Below, in pieces: positions 1-8,753 of a stretch of 64,000 nt of DNA. Every line of letters starts with the position of its first letter. Position 1 is the first letter of the stretch. The notes under the pieces were generated by a model. The model saw only the letters and a list, made by a program, of their open reading frames with translations. It had not been told where the DNA came from and did not search any database. The stretch is taken from positions 62,001 to 126,000 of the forward strand of contig PPHI01000048.1 of the NCBI GenBank assembly GCA_002901265.1. Direction: 5' to 3'. Origin of the DNA: Rhodopirellula baltica (GTDB lineage Bacteria > Planctomycetota > Planctomycetia > Pirellulales > Pirellulaceae). The translations under genes were made by a program, and so were the position numbers.

Positions 1-246
1 CAAGAAAATTTCACCGAAGCGATCGACGCCTATCGAATGGTCGAAGGACTCGACCCCGGCGGGCCATACCATGCCGCCGCTTTGGTCCAAGCCGGCAAAG
101 CTTTTGAACAATTGGGGCGGACACGCCAAGCCAGTGTTTGTTACGGAACGCTGTTGGAGCGATTCGCAGACAGCAAATATGCGTCCGAAGCTCGCCACCG
201 ACTCTCATCACTACCAACTCATACACCCTCTCGCACTCGCCGCTAG
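1..246 (+). CDS. CpoB/YbgF-like TPR protein, C-terminal end (partial)
   Basis: The reading frame is open from the first base and stops with TAG at 244-246, so only the last 81 residues are visible. They form about two TPR-like helical hairpins (EAIDAYRMVEGLDP, then GKAFEQLGRTRQASVCYG and LLERFADSKYASEARHRL). The spacing and the 'F.DSKYA.EA..RL' pattern resemble the C-terminal repeats of the Tol-Pal accessory protein CpoB/YbgF. The ExbB/TolQ and ExbD/TolR genes that follow 75 bp downstream fit that assignment. The N-terminus lies outside the window, so a generic TPR protein cannot be excluded. Confidence 0.7.
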   Translation, partial: QENFTEAIDAYRMVEGLDPGGPYHAAALVQAGKAFEQLGRTRQASVCYGTLLERFADSKYASEARHRLSSLPTHTPSRTRR

Positions 247-320
247 CCGCCTTGCCGTGAACACACTGCATTGCCGCTAAGACGCAACGGTGCGATCGCC
301 ATCACTCGAACGACGAAACG

Positions 321-1394
321 ATGACGCACGAGAAGCCCCAATCACGCTCCTCTATTAAACTCCGCCCCGACAATCGACCGGCCCATATCGCCGGCTTGAT
401 GTCGCGATTGCTGCCCGCTTGTGTCCTGGCCATCGGCATGCTCGTTTTGATGAGCATGCTTGATTCCGCACAGGCCCAATACCCGCGGACGAACAACGCC
501 CCACAACCCCAAGCCTACAGCAGCGGTTACCCCGCACAATTCTCCCCGGCTCCCGCGTCACAGCCGATGTACCGCACCGCCGATTCATCCATGGCCACCG
601 GGATGGACGGCTCGATGTCGTCACAGGGCGGGATCCCGGAGGTCCCCATCGATTCAACCGAGACTGCGGTCGACGAGCTTGGCAGTGACGGCACCGATGA
701 AGCCGAGGAAGCAAGTGGCCTGCAGACGCCTGGTTTCATCCAGAAAATCATGTCGGGCGGATGGCTGATGTTGCCCCTGGCAATCTGCTCACTGGTCGTC
801 CTTTCACTGTCGCTCGAACGATTGATCGCGCTCCGTCGCAGTCGCGTGATCCCCAAACCATTTGTCCTTCGCTTCACCGAATGCGTCGAGGACGGCGTGC
901 TCAGCTATGACGAAGCCACCGAACTGTGCAAGGAGTTTGACTGTCCCGTCAGCGAGGTCTTTCGGGCAGCACTTCGCCGCTGGGGACGCCCAATGTTTGA
1001 GATCGAACAAGCGGTCATGGACGCAGGCGACCGTGTCGCCGATGGATTGAAAAAATACCTACGCGTGTTTCATGCGATCAGTAACGTCGCACCGTTGATT
1101 GGATTGCTAGGAACCGTGATCGGAATGATTGACGCTTTTGAAGTGATCAGCGACCAAGCTTCCTTGGGACGCCCCGAATTACTTGCAAGCGGCATCAGCA
1201 TGGCGCTGATGACGACCGCCGGAGGGCTATCCGTCGCAATTCCTGCTTACCTAGCCTACATGTACTTCAGCAGTAAATCCGATCGTTATTTAGTCGAGAT
1301 CGAAAAACTGTGCCAACGCGTGATCGACTGCATCTCCGCTGAAGGACTCGAAACGACCAACGCAACCCGTAGCAAAAGGCGAAAGGCGGCGTGA
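321..1394 (+). CDS. MotA/TolQ/ExbB proton channel family protein
   Basis: This 357-residue protein should be the channel subunit of a proton-motive-force-driven inner-membrane motor. Residues ~25-50 form a signal/TM segment ending near AQA. They are followed by a Pro/Gln/Ser-rich, then acidic linker to ~135. The ExbB core comes next, with a TM at ~145-170 (GGWLMLPLAICSLVVLSL). The conserved pair of C-terminal TMs contains APLIGLLGTVIGMIDAF (~257-273) and ALMTTAGGLSVAIPAYL (~295-311). The long periplasmic N-terminal extension is larger than in classic ExbB. The stop overlaps the next start, so it is translationally coupled to an ExbD gene. Confidence 0.9.
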   Translation: MTHEKPQSRSSIKLRPDNRPAHIAGLMSRLLPACVLAIGMLVLMSMLDSAQAQYPRTNNAPQPQAYSSGYPAQFSPAPASQPMYRTADSSMATGMDGSMSSQGGIPEVPIDSTETAVDELGSDGTDEAEEASGLQTPGFIQKIMSGGWLMLPLAICSLVVLSLSLERLIALRRSRVIPKPFVLRFTECVEDGVLSYDEATELCKEFDCPVSEVFRAALRRWGRPMFEIEQAVMDAGDRVADGLKKYLRVFHAISNVAPLIGLLGTVIGMIDAFEVISDQASLGRPELLASGISMALMTTAGGLSVAIPAYLAYMYFSSKSDRYLVEIEKLCQRVIDCISAEGLETTNATRSKRRKAA

Positions 1395-1822
1395 TGGGTA
1401 AACGCAATCGATCCAGTGAAGATGTCACGATCAACTTGACACCGATGATCGACGTGGTGTTCTTGCTCGTCATCTTTTTTATGGTTGGCAGCAAGTTCAG
1501 CGAATCGGAAAGCGCAATCGAAGTCTCGGTCCCTGCCGTGGGCCCGGCGAATCCCATTTCACGCGTTCCGGATGACCGTGTCGTTTCCTTGACCAAGGAT
1601 GGTCAGATCATGTTGAACAACGAACCTGTCACCCAAGAACTATTGGTGCAGCGGTTGACCGACGAATTTTCTCGGTATCCCGCACTCAGTGTTATCGTAC
1701 GCGCCGACGAAGATACCTCCATTCGCCACTACGCTTCGATCGCCCTTTTGGTACGCCAAGCCGGAATCAAAAAGATTTCGATGGCGGTCAAAGAGGATCT
1801 AAGCGGAGGCTACCGCCGTTGA
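1391..1822 (+). CDS. ExbD/TolR biopolymer transport protein
   Basis: This 143-residue protein is the partner of the preceding ExbB-like channel. It has a short cytoplasmic N-terminus, then a single TM at ~15-37 within LTPMIDVVFLLVIFFMVGSK. The Asp in that TM is the family's proton-carrying residue. The periplasmic domain ends with a TolR-like core (SVIVRADEDTSIRHYASIALLVRQAGI). The start is GTG at 1391 overlapping the upstream TGA by 4 nt, or ATG at 1394. The stop overlaps a TTG start of the next gene, so three consecutive genes are coupled. Confidence 0.92.
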   Translation: MMGKRNRSSEDVTINLTPMIDVVFLLVIFFMVGSKFSESESAIEVSVPAVGPANPISRVPDDRVVSLTKDGQIMLNNEPVTQELLVQRLTDEFSRYPALSVIVRADEDTSIRHYASIALLVRQAGIKKISMAVKEDLSGGYRR

Positions 1823-3654
1823 TTCTTGCTGCAAGCATCGACACGATTTGGTCTGATCCAAGAGTCGTCTATGCGGTCGCGGTTTCGGCGGTCGTATTGC
1901 TTGTTGCTACCATTTGGCTGTTCCGGCGAACCAAACGCGAAGGCCGCGCGGCCGGGACGATCTGCCTGATCTTGTCGGTGCTGCTGCATGGCGTGCTCGT
2001 CTGGTTAGTGCCCTACAAACCGCAACAACACGGCACCGCTCAATCAAGCGACGGGGACACCGTCGGACTCGATTCGATCGAACTTTCAACCTTCGATCCC
2101 GACCTGCAATTCGATGATTCGTCGGCCAAGTCAAACGCAACGCCGTTCATGCCACTCCCCGTCGACCAACTGACGGACCTCGTCGATCCAGCCCCTGCAT
2201 CGGCAACACCCGAAACACCTCAACCGTCAAGCGACCCCGCCGATCAAGAACCTCCCGACCTCAGCTCAATCGCGGAACTGGAACCGCAACAACTTGACGA
2301 AAGTCTGGAATCGATCGCCGACGATGCCCTCGCCGCACTCGACGCGGCACTCCAAGCTCAACTCGACGACCTAGCAGCGTCTGCCCCGGCCGTTGACGAA
2401 GGCGAAATGTCTGCACCAGAACAACCGCTTGCTGACGTCGCCGATTTAACAACCGCCTTTCAAGAACCACCTCCTGCGGAACCCGGCCCACTTCCTGAAG
2501 CGATGGCGATGACCGCGAGTGTACGCCAACACGAAACCTTTGACGCCGTACCTCAGCCTGCGGCACCGCCTGCCCGCCCGCCTGCGGCACCATCAAACGT
2601 CGCTGGCCAACGATCTTCTGACTTCGCCAACCGAACCGGACGGGCCAAAGACGTCGCAATCGAACAGACCGGTGGCGATGTGCAGACCGAAGCCGCCGTT
2701 CGTGCGGCCCTTCGCTTTCTCGCCGAGACACAAAATCCAGATGGCAGCTGGAATCCACAAACATCGGGTGCTGGCGAAGAGCGACGGCCTCTTGGCGAAC
2801 AACGTTTCGGTGCGGGAAAGAAATGCACGACCGCACTGACGGGATTGTCGCTGCTGGCCATGATGGGCGCCGGAAACACTCATCAGTCTGGCCCCTACGC
2901 CGAAAATGTTTATCGCGGACTCGCCTACTTGATCCAACACCAACATCCCAACGGTTCACTGGAAGGCAACGCGACACTGTACGCGGCAAGCTATTGCCAT
3001 TCGATGGCCGCCCTGGCGGTTTGCGAAGACGCTGTGATGACGGGTGACGCGTCGGCGATCGAGTGCGCACGCCGGGCGATTGCCCACACCACACGGATGC
3101 AACACCCAATCACGGGTGGCTGGCGATACACGCGTGGCGACCCTGGTGACCTCAGCCAACTTGGTTGGCATGCAATGATGCTCCACTCGGGCCGACGGGC
3201 TGGCATTGAGATTAACCAGGATGTCTTTTCTGGTATCCAACGTTTCCTGCGCAGCGTTCAAGTCGGAAGCGGCGGACTCGCGTGCTACCGACCGGGCGAG
3301 AATATCAGTCGCACGATGACCGCCGAAGCGCTCGCGATTCGCTTGCTACTCGGGGAAGCAGTCGCTTCGCACGAGATCGCCGAAGCTGAACGCTATCTGT
3401 TGCAGCAACGCCCCGGAATGGGGCAAGACAATTATTACTATTGGTACTACGCGACACTTGCGTTGCACCAGATTCAAGATCAAGCGTGGACCACTTGGAA
3501 CGACTCGCTCAAGCAACGTGTGCTTTCAACACAGCGTCCTGACGGAAGCTGGCCGAACACGTCACTGTGGGGTGGCTATGGCGGACCGATCTATACAACG
3601 GCCATGGCCACGCTTTGTTTAGAAACTTACTATCGACATACCCTTCGACAGTAA
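1819..3654 (+). CDS. TonB-like membrane-anchored protein with C-terminal squalene-cyclase-like toroid domain
   Basis: The 611-residue product begins with TTG at 1819, overlapping the exbD stop. Two N-terminal hydrophobic segments (~15-35 and ~45-65, the latter CLILSVLLHGVLVWLVPY) are followed by a ~200-residue Pro/Ala/Asp-rich linker, as in TonB/TolA energy transducers. From ~290 the sequence switches to alpha/alpha-toroid repeats of the prenyltransferase/squalene oxidase type, with QNPDGSWNP, QHPNGSLEG, HPITGGWRYT and RPDGSWPN turns. I see no DxDD catalytic motif of squalene-hopene cyclases, so it may bind rather than cyclise. Function is unknown; coupling to ExbBD suggests an energised envelope role. 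Confidence 0.8.
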   Translation: MILAASIDTIWSDPRVVYAVAVSAVVLLVATIWLFRRTKREGRAAGTICLILSVLLHGVLVWLVPYKPQQHGTAQSSDGDTVGLDSIELSTFDPDLQFDDSSAKSNATPFMPLPVDQLTDLVDPAPASATPETPQPSSDPADQEPPDLSSIAELEPQQLDESLESIADDALAALDAALQAQLDDLAASAPAVDEGEMSAPEQPLADVADLTTAFQEPPPAEPGPLPEAMAMTASVRQHETFDAVPQPAAPPARPPAAPSNVAGQRSSDFANRTGRAKDVAIEQTGGDVQTEAAVRAALRFLAETQNPDGSWNPQTSGAGEERRPLGEQRFGAGKKCTTALTGLSLLAMMGAGNTHQSGPYAENVYRGLAYLIQHQHPNGSLEGNATLYAASYCHSMAALAVCEDAVMTGDASAIECARRAIAHTTRMQHPITGGWRYTRGDPGDLSQLGWHAMMLHSGRRAGIEINQDVFSGIQRFLRSVQVGSGGLACYRPGENISRTMTAEALAIRLLLGEAVASHEIAEAERYLLQQRPGMGQDNYYYWYYATLALHQIQDQAWTTWNDSLKQRVLSTQRPDGSWPNTSLWGGYGGPIYTTAMATLCLETYYRHTLRQ

Positions 3655-3781
3655 TCTGTTTGTCACTTCAACGGCGTGTCATACAACCACACACCGCTTT
3701 CGAATGACGGTCACATGTCCGCCGCATGGGGCGATGCGGCAATCAATGTGAAGCTGGTTGCCATCGGGAACACGCGGTTCC

Positions 3782-4072
3782 TTACAGCAGGCCTTCTTTG
3801 TCCAAGATCTCGCGGTACTGATCTCGTTCGCGACGCGTCGCTTCCAAGTCGAAGACCAAGTACTTCATATCCAATCGCAATTGCGACAGGGCTTCTTGAA
3901 CCAAGTTCAGGATACGGCGGCGGCGGGTGCTGCATTCGATCGCACGCGTCAACGCGGGGGCAACGGTGTCACGGTAACGAGCAGGGAGTGCGTCGATCGC
4001 GCTGCTCAGCTCACGCAATTCTTGTGGAATCTCGTCGTGTTGCTTGTTCGATCCGATCGTCGTCTTTTGCAT
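3782..4072 (-). CDS. Small coiled-coil hypothetical protein
   Basis: This 96-residue charged protein reads from ATG at 4072 (MQKTTIGSNKQHDEIPQEL). A start 60 nt further upstream is possible but gives a less likely N-terminus. It is helical throughout, with a Leu/Glu/Arg-rich C-terminal half (RRILNLVQEALSQLRLDM then LEATRRERDQYREILDKEG) that looks like a coiled coil. There is no signal peptide or TM. I do not recognise a named family. It is divergent from the 946-residue secreted protein, so the two may share the ~400-bp promoter region between them. Confidence 0.6.
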   Translation of the reverse strand: MQKTTIGSNKQHDEIPQELRELSSAIDALPARYRDTVAPALTRAIECSTRRRRILNLVQEALSQLRLDMKYLVFDLEATRRERDQYREILDKEGLL

Positions 4073-4473
4073 GCGCCAGGGCTCCGAAGAGTGAAACGTT
4101 GGGGTGATTTGCTTGATGGCCCTCCATTGCATTCACGATGCCAGTTCCTCATGGCTCGTCTCCAATCGACAACGTAAGTGGTTACTGTCGTTTGACTTAG
4201 GTTGATCCAAATGCCAGCGTTGTCAAAACAAAACGGTGAAAAAAAACAACACCATCTCGCCTAGCCACGCCGCCCTAAATCTTGATATAGCAACAGCTTA
4301 CGGTTCGAGTTGCGGGTTGCGACACGATGTTGAAATTTTTAAACATCGTCGCGTCTACCACACACTCTGTTGACGAGTTCCCGGCAAGCCATCGGCTGAA
4401 TCCCAGACGACACCTTCGCCTCCCCCGTTGCTGATGTGATTCTTTTGGCAGAACGGTATTGGGTCAATCATTG
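4073..4473. other. Divergent intergenic region, likely promoters
   Basis: About 400 bp separate the small coiled-coil gene (minus) from the large secreted-protein gene (plus). The middle contains an A-run flanked by GGTG/CACC near 4228-4250 and AT-rich stretches around 4280-4350, which fits promoters facing both ways. I see no convincing ORF, tRNA or terminator and cannot place a -35/-10 pair with confidence. Confidence 0.35.
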
Positions 4474-7299
4474 ATGAGACAGTTCAGGAGAGCACGACAG
4501 TTATTCCCGCCAGTCGTTCGGCCTCGGCAAACCTTTCCGTTGCCGAATCACGGTCCGAATCACTCGGCGATTCGCCGACCCGGTCGGTACCTTGCCGGTT
4601 TGCTTGTGGTCCTGATTTTAGGTTTGGGCAACGGGTCAGCATGGGGCGAATTTTACGACCGCCTCGATGCCTATCCGCCGCGTTGGTCACTGGACACTTC
4701 CGATTGCGATGCACGACTCACCGAACAACGCGTGTTGCCAGCAAGTGGCTTCGACGGAGAAGGTTGTGAAACGATTACGTTTCACGCCGGTTTAGGCAGC
4801 GAAGCCGTTATCGTTTATCCGATTGAACCAGTCCACGCGATCGACGATTTGAATGCAGGCGTCTATGTGTTGAGCGCTCGGCCTGGCGCACGCGTCGGCC
4901 TGCGTCTTCGCTTTCCCTACGTTCGAGATCCTGAAACTCGTCGCCCGATCTCCGCGGTGATCTACGGCGCCACTTACGAACGCCCCGGCAAGTTCCAGCG
5001 ACTTGGAATCGGCAAGATTGAAAGTGACTTGCGAATCTGCATCGCGAAACTTCATCGACAACTTGGGTCCGAAGCGAACCTCGCTGATCCTTACGTGGAT
5101 GCCGTCGCGATCAATGCCTACAGCGGAGCCGGACTAACAACGTTGCGACTGGACGAGTTGTCGATCGAGGGAATGGTCAGTGTTGGTGACTTGGAGCAGT
5201 CCCAAAATCGTTCATCAGAACAAACGCGAACGGTCACGCGATCAATGGCAAATGGACTCTTTGTGCCATCACCGTTGCAAACGAACCGCGAATCGCAATC
5301 CGAATCGAATGAACTTCCCTCGGCGTTTCCCAAGTCTTCGATCATTCGCATCATTGAACATCGCGGCGAGCCTCTCGCTTGGCTCCGCTCGCTCGGCTTC
5401 AATGCGGTCCTGCTTTCGCATCCCCCAACAGCAGAGATTCTTCGCGAAGCCATCCGGACGGGCATGTTGGTCTATTCTCCGCCTCCAATGGCCCCCGATC
5501 CAGAACTACAAACATTGCTCGACCCGGTGATGGCTTGGTACCTGGGCGGCGGTGTTGCCTTGGATCAAGAACGCATCGCACAAACCGATCAAACGGTCAC
5601 ACGCCTACGCGGATTTCCAACCATCTGGCAAAGACCGATCGTGATTGCTCCGGTCGAAGCGATGAACCGCTATGCCTCGTTCGCGGACGCAGTGGTCTAT
5701 GATGCGGCCCTTCGGTCTCGCGGTCTCTCTTCGGACGAACAAGTCAAATCGTATTGGAACTCTTGCTCGCGTATTGCAGACCGAATTGACATCGCGGTTT
5801 CGGTTGAGTCATCGGCCCCCATTGGTCTATCGCAAATGAACGATGCGATCGCGGCCAATTCCGGTGCTCCCAGCGAGGGAGTCTTTCGTTGGCATAGCCT
5901 GTTGATCCAAGTCTTTCAATTGCTTGAGCACTCCCCCTCAGCAATCGTGTTTCACTCGCCTGCACCACTGACTTCTGGGACAAGCAATGCGCATCAGCGT
6001 TCCCTAGCGCTCAGCTATCTCAACGGCATGGTTGCGATGATGTCACCCTGGATGGCCTGGGGCGAACGCGCGACTCCCTACACGGTCACCGGATCGGCGT
6101 ATCACTGCGGCGTATTGAAATCCGGATCGACTCAAGTGCTGATGCTGACCAGTGATGCGGGCGTTCGAGACCAGATTCTCGCCGGCGACGGAACCACCGT
6201 CGAAATCAATCTTCCGCCCGCCATGGCAGGCTTCACCGCTTGGCGAATGACTGATTTCACGGCCGAACGTCTCCCCATTCGCACGGCGGGTGGCACAACG
6301 CGACTGCAGGTTGTCTCTCCGGACATCGCCGAAGTAATCGTGTTGAGCGCCGACGCCAGGCTGGGGACTCAACTGGAACAGTCCGCGCGGCAATTCGCCA
6401 ACCGCGCGGCTTCGGATCGTTGGCAACTCTCCGGCGACCAAGCTCGACACGCGCAAACGGATTGGCAAAACGCTGTCAGTTCCGGGGCAAGCGAAGCGCT
6501 CATGCCAGTCGGATTACTTAATGCCGCGATGGACTCACACGCTCGTGCCGAAGACGCATACCGCGCCGGTGACTTTCACAACACCTTACGACTGGCACGT
6601 CGAGCCGACGCCTGGGCGACACGAGCGAACATCCAATTGGGACAAAGCCTGGTCCCGCTCGAAGCGGTCGACGACGTTCGCTACCAAAGCATTCCTCCAC
6701 TTGACGAAGGCAACTTGGCATTGCAAGCGCTTTGGCGTCCGCTGATGCTCGACCGCGGCTGGAGCAACAACTTGATCGCACTCGGAGGACTTGATCAACC
6801 GAATGCACTTGGACCAGAGAATTGGACCTACGGGAAACGGAATCTCGATCGTGCGGAAAGCGATATCGTGTGGATTTCACGTGGATACTTCAGCGGATCG
6901 GGCGCGATGCGTTTGACGGCCGCATCGACAACAAGCGAACCACTGGGCGGCGGCTACGCCGGAACGATCGCAATGCTGTCGAGCCCCTCGGTGCGGATTG
7001 CCCCGAAGCAGGTTATCCGTATCGACGTCATGGTTCGCACGGTCGGCTTTAGCCAGCCTCATCAAGGACTGCTCGTGTACGACAGCTTGGGTGGGCAGGA
7101 ACTTGGTGTCCTGGTGCATCATGCGGATTCATGGAAACGCGTTCGACTGTACCGCTACAACACCAGCCAACAAGACATCCGGGCGATGTTCGAAATCATC
7201 GGAGATGGGGAAGCGATTATCGATGAGGTTTCAATCCGAGTCTGGGAACCCGGGCCGCTCGCTGCGTTGCCAGAAATCGGCCGCACCGTTCCCCAATAA
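4474..7299 (+). CDS. Large secreted hypothetical protein, multidomain (beta-sandwich / barrel-like / beta-sandwich)
   Basis: I chose ATG at 4474; a TTG 15 nt upstream is also in frame. An internal hydrophobic segment (RYLAGLLVVLILGLGNGSAWG) at ~45-65 looks like a signal peptide preceded by an unusually long basic N-terminus. The next ~200 residues resemble a carbohydrate-binding-type beta sandwich (FYDRLDAYPPRWSLD...). The centre (~290-560) has alternating hydrophobic strands and helices like a glycoside-hydrolase-type barrel (WLRSLGFNAVLLSHPP, MAWYLGGGVALD). The C-terminus (~790-930) is another beta-rich module. I cannot identify catalytic residues and do not assign a function. Confidence 0.7.
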   Translation: MRQFRRARQLFPPVVRPRQTFPLPNHGPNHSAIRRPGRYLAGLLVVLILGLGNGSAWGEFYDRLDAYPPRWSLDTSDCDARLTEQRVLPASGFDGEGCETITFHAGLGSEAVIVYPIEPVHAIDDLNAGVYVLSARPGARVGLRLRFPYVRDPETRRPISAVIYGATYERPGKFQRLGIGKIESDLRICIAKLHRQLGSEANLADPYVDAVAINAYSGAGLTTLRLDELSIEGMVSVGDLEQSQNRSSEQTRTVTRSMANGLFVPSPLQTNRESQSESNELPSAFPKSSIIRIIEHRGEPLAWLRSLGFNAVLLSHPPTAEILREAIRTGMLVYSPPPMAPDPELQTLLDPVMAWYLGGGVALDQERIAQTDQTVTRLRGFPTIWQRPIVIAPVEAMNRYASFADAVVYDAALRSRGLSSDEQVKSYWNSCSRIADRIDIAVSVESSAPIGLSQMNDAIAANSGAPSEGVFRWHSLLIQVFQLLEHSPSAIVFHSPAPLTSGTSNAHQRSLALSYLNGMVAMMSPWMAWGERATPYTVTGSAYHCGVLKSGSTQVLMLTSDAGVRDQILAGDGTTVEINLPPAMAGFTAWRMTDFTAERLPIRTAGGTTRLQVVSPDIAEVIVLSADARLGTQLEQSARQFANRAASDRWQLSGDQARHAQTDWQNAVSSGASEALMPVGLLNAAMDSHARAEDAYRAGDFHNTLRLARRADAWATRANIQLGQSLVPLEAVDDVRYQSIPPLDEGNLALQALWRPLMLDRGWSNNLIALGGLDQPNALGPENWTYGKRNLDRAESDIVWISRGYFSGSGAMRLTAASTTSEPLGGGYAGTIAMLSSPSVRIAPKQVIRIDVMVRTVGFSQPHQGLLVYDSLGGQELGVLVHHADSWKRVRLYRYNTSQQDIRAMFEIIGDGEAIIDEVSIRVWEPGPLAALPEIGRTVPQ

Positions 7300-7461
7300 C
7301 GACTTGCTGCGACATCGCGGTTTGTTGTTCTGATAGGATGGGTGGTGCGTTTACAGTCCCCCAAACACGATCTCTCCCCAGTCGCATTCGATGGCTTTCA
7401 CCTGCCGTTCGCAGTGGCGATTTGAGATCGACAACGTCCCTCCTGCCATTCCCATCCCGCC

Positions 7462-8742
7462 ATGATCGACCGTCGCCAAATGATCAAATCGGCCGTCGCT
7501 ACGTCAGCGACCGCATTGGCCGTCCACACAAGTCTTTCTGCACAGTCAGTCTCTGCCGCTGCCAACGAACGGATCCGCCTTGGCGTCATCGGCATCGGCC
7601 CGCGCTGCCGGTATGTGCTTGGCGGAATGCTGAAACACGCGGATGTCCAATGTGTTGCAATCGCGGATGTGCAATCCGCGCGACGTGACGAAGGCAAACA
7701 ACTCGTCGACTCGATGGCCGGCCACAACAATTGCGAAACCCATATCGACTTTCGCGAGATCCTGGACCGCAAAGACATCGATGCAGTTTTAATCGCGACC
7801 GGTGATCGCTGGCACGCCAACGCGTCCATGCTTGCCGCCGAAGCAGGCAAAGACATCTACAGCGAAAAACCCTGCGGCATCACGATCGATTTGTGCCGCC
7901 GGCTTTCAGAGACGATCAAGACAACCGGGCGAGTTTTTCAAGCGGGAACGCAGCGCCGCACCGTGACGAATTTTCAACAAGCCGTCGGCATGGTCCACGA
8001 CGGAAAGCTCGGCAAACTGCAATCGATGCACGCGACCGTCTACGTCCCTGAAATCAAAACCGAATGGCTCCCAGGCCAACCGACACCGGATCCTCGACAG
8101 TGCGATTGGAACCTGTGGCTTGGCCCGGCACCTTGGCGTCCGTACAACGAAACCTATGTGAACGGAGGCTGGCGTGGTTACCACGACTTCGATTCCGGCG
8201 CACGACTGCTGGACTGGGGTGCCCACACCGTCGACCTTTGCCAGTGGGCCAAACAAGCCGACGACACGATGCCGGTCGAATACACCGCCGACGACAAAGG
8301 CATTACCTGCAAGTACGCTGACGGTACACCGCTACGCATTCACTTCTTGAAAACACCCTTTGGTGAACGTCCAGGCTGGGTGCAATCACTTGGCACTTGC
8401 CCGGTGCGTTTCGAAGGGACCGCCGGGTCCGTCGAAGTCGGCGATAGTGGCGGAATCGTGACGAAACCAGAATCACTCGCCAGTGGCTTGGCTCCGCTTC
8501 CCGACAAAGAACGTGGACTGGACGTCGAAGCCCACTCACGAAATTGGCTCGACTGCATCAAGTCACGTGAACTGCCCAACGCCAATCACAACGTCATGCG
8601 ACGATCCCACACCGCATGTCATGCCGCGGCACTATCATGGATTCTCGGCCGAACCCTGCGATTGGACCCCAAGACCGAACTGTTCGCCGGCGACGACGAA
8701 GCCAACCGACTTCGCGAACGGCCGCAGCGAAACTGGAGCTGA
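7462..8742 (+). CDS. Gfo/Idh/MocA family oxidoreductase, Tat-exported
   Basis: The 426-residue product is a nucleotide-dependent sugar/polyol oxidoreductase family member. It starts with a Tat-like signal (MIDRRQMIKSAVATSATALA) and a cleavage region near SAQSVSAAA, so it should act in the periplasm. The Rossmann fold begins at ~35 (IRLGVIGIGPR). The family's EKP motif is present as YSEKPCG at ~134. The C-terminal alpha/beta domain includes GYHDFDSGARLLDWGAHTVD, with conserved G.H.D residues. Substrate cannot be predicted; such proteins are abundant in planctomycetes and linked to carbohydrate use. It converges with the downstream GT41 gene at only 11 bp. Confidence 0.9.
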   Translation: MIDRRQMIKSAVATSATALAVHTSLSAQSVSAAANERIRLGVIGIGPRCRYVLGGMLKHADVQCVAIADVQSARRDEGKQLVDSMAGHNNCETHIDFREILDRKDIDAVLIATGDRWHANASMLAAEAGKDIYSEKPCGITIDLCRRLSETIKTTGRVFQAGTQRRTVTNFQQAVGMVHDGKLGKLQSMHATVYVPEIKTEWLPGQPTPDPRQCDWNLWLGPAPWRPYNETYVNGGWRGYHDFDSGARLLDWGAHTVDLCQWAKQADDTMPVEYTADDKGITCKYADGTPLRIHFLKTPFGERPGWVQSLGTCPVRFEGTAGSVEVGDSGGIVTKPESLASGLAPLPDKERGLDVEAHSRNWLDCIKSRELPNANHNVMRRSHTACHAAALSWILGRTLRLDPKTELFAGDDEANRLRERPQRNWS

Positions 8743-8753
8743 GCTAGTCCGAG

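Noticed and set aside
2261-3109. Minus-strand 282-residue frame
   Set aside because: It is antisense to the toroid protein and is Arg-rich without a fold.
3676-4107. Plus-strand frame of 143 residues
   Set aside because: It is antisense to the better-supported 96-residue coiled-coil gene and has Arg/Ser-rich composition typical of shadows.
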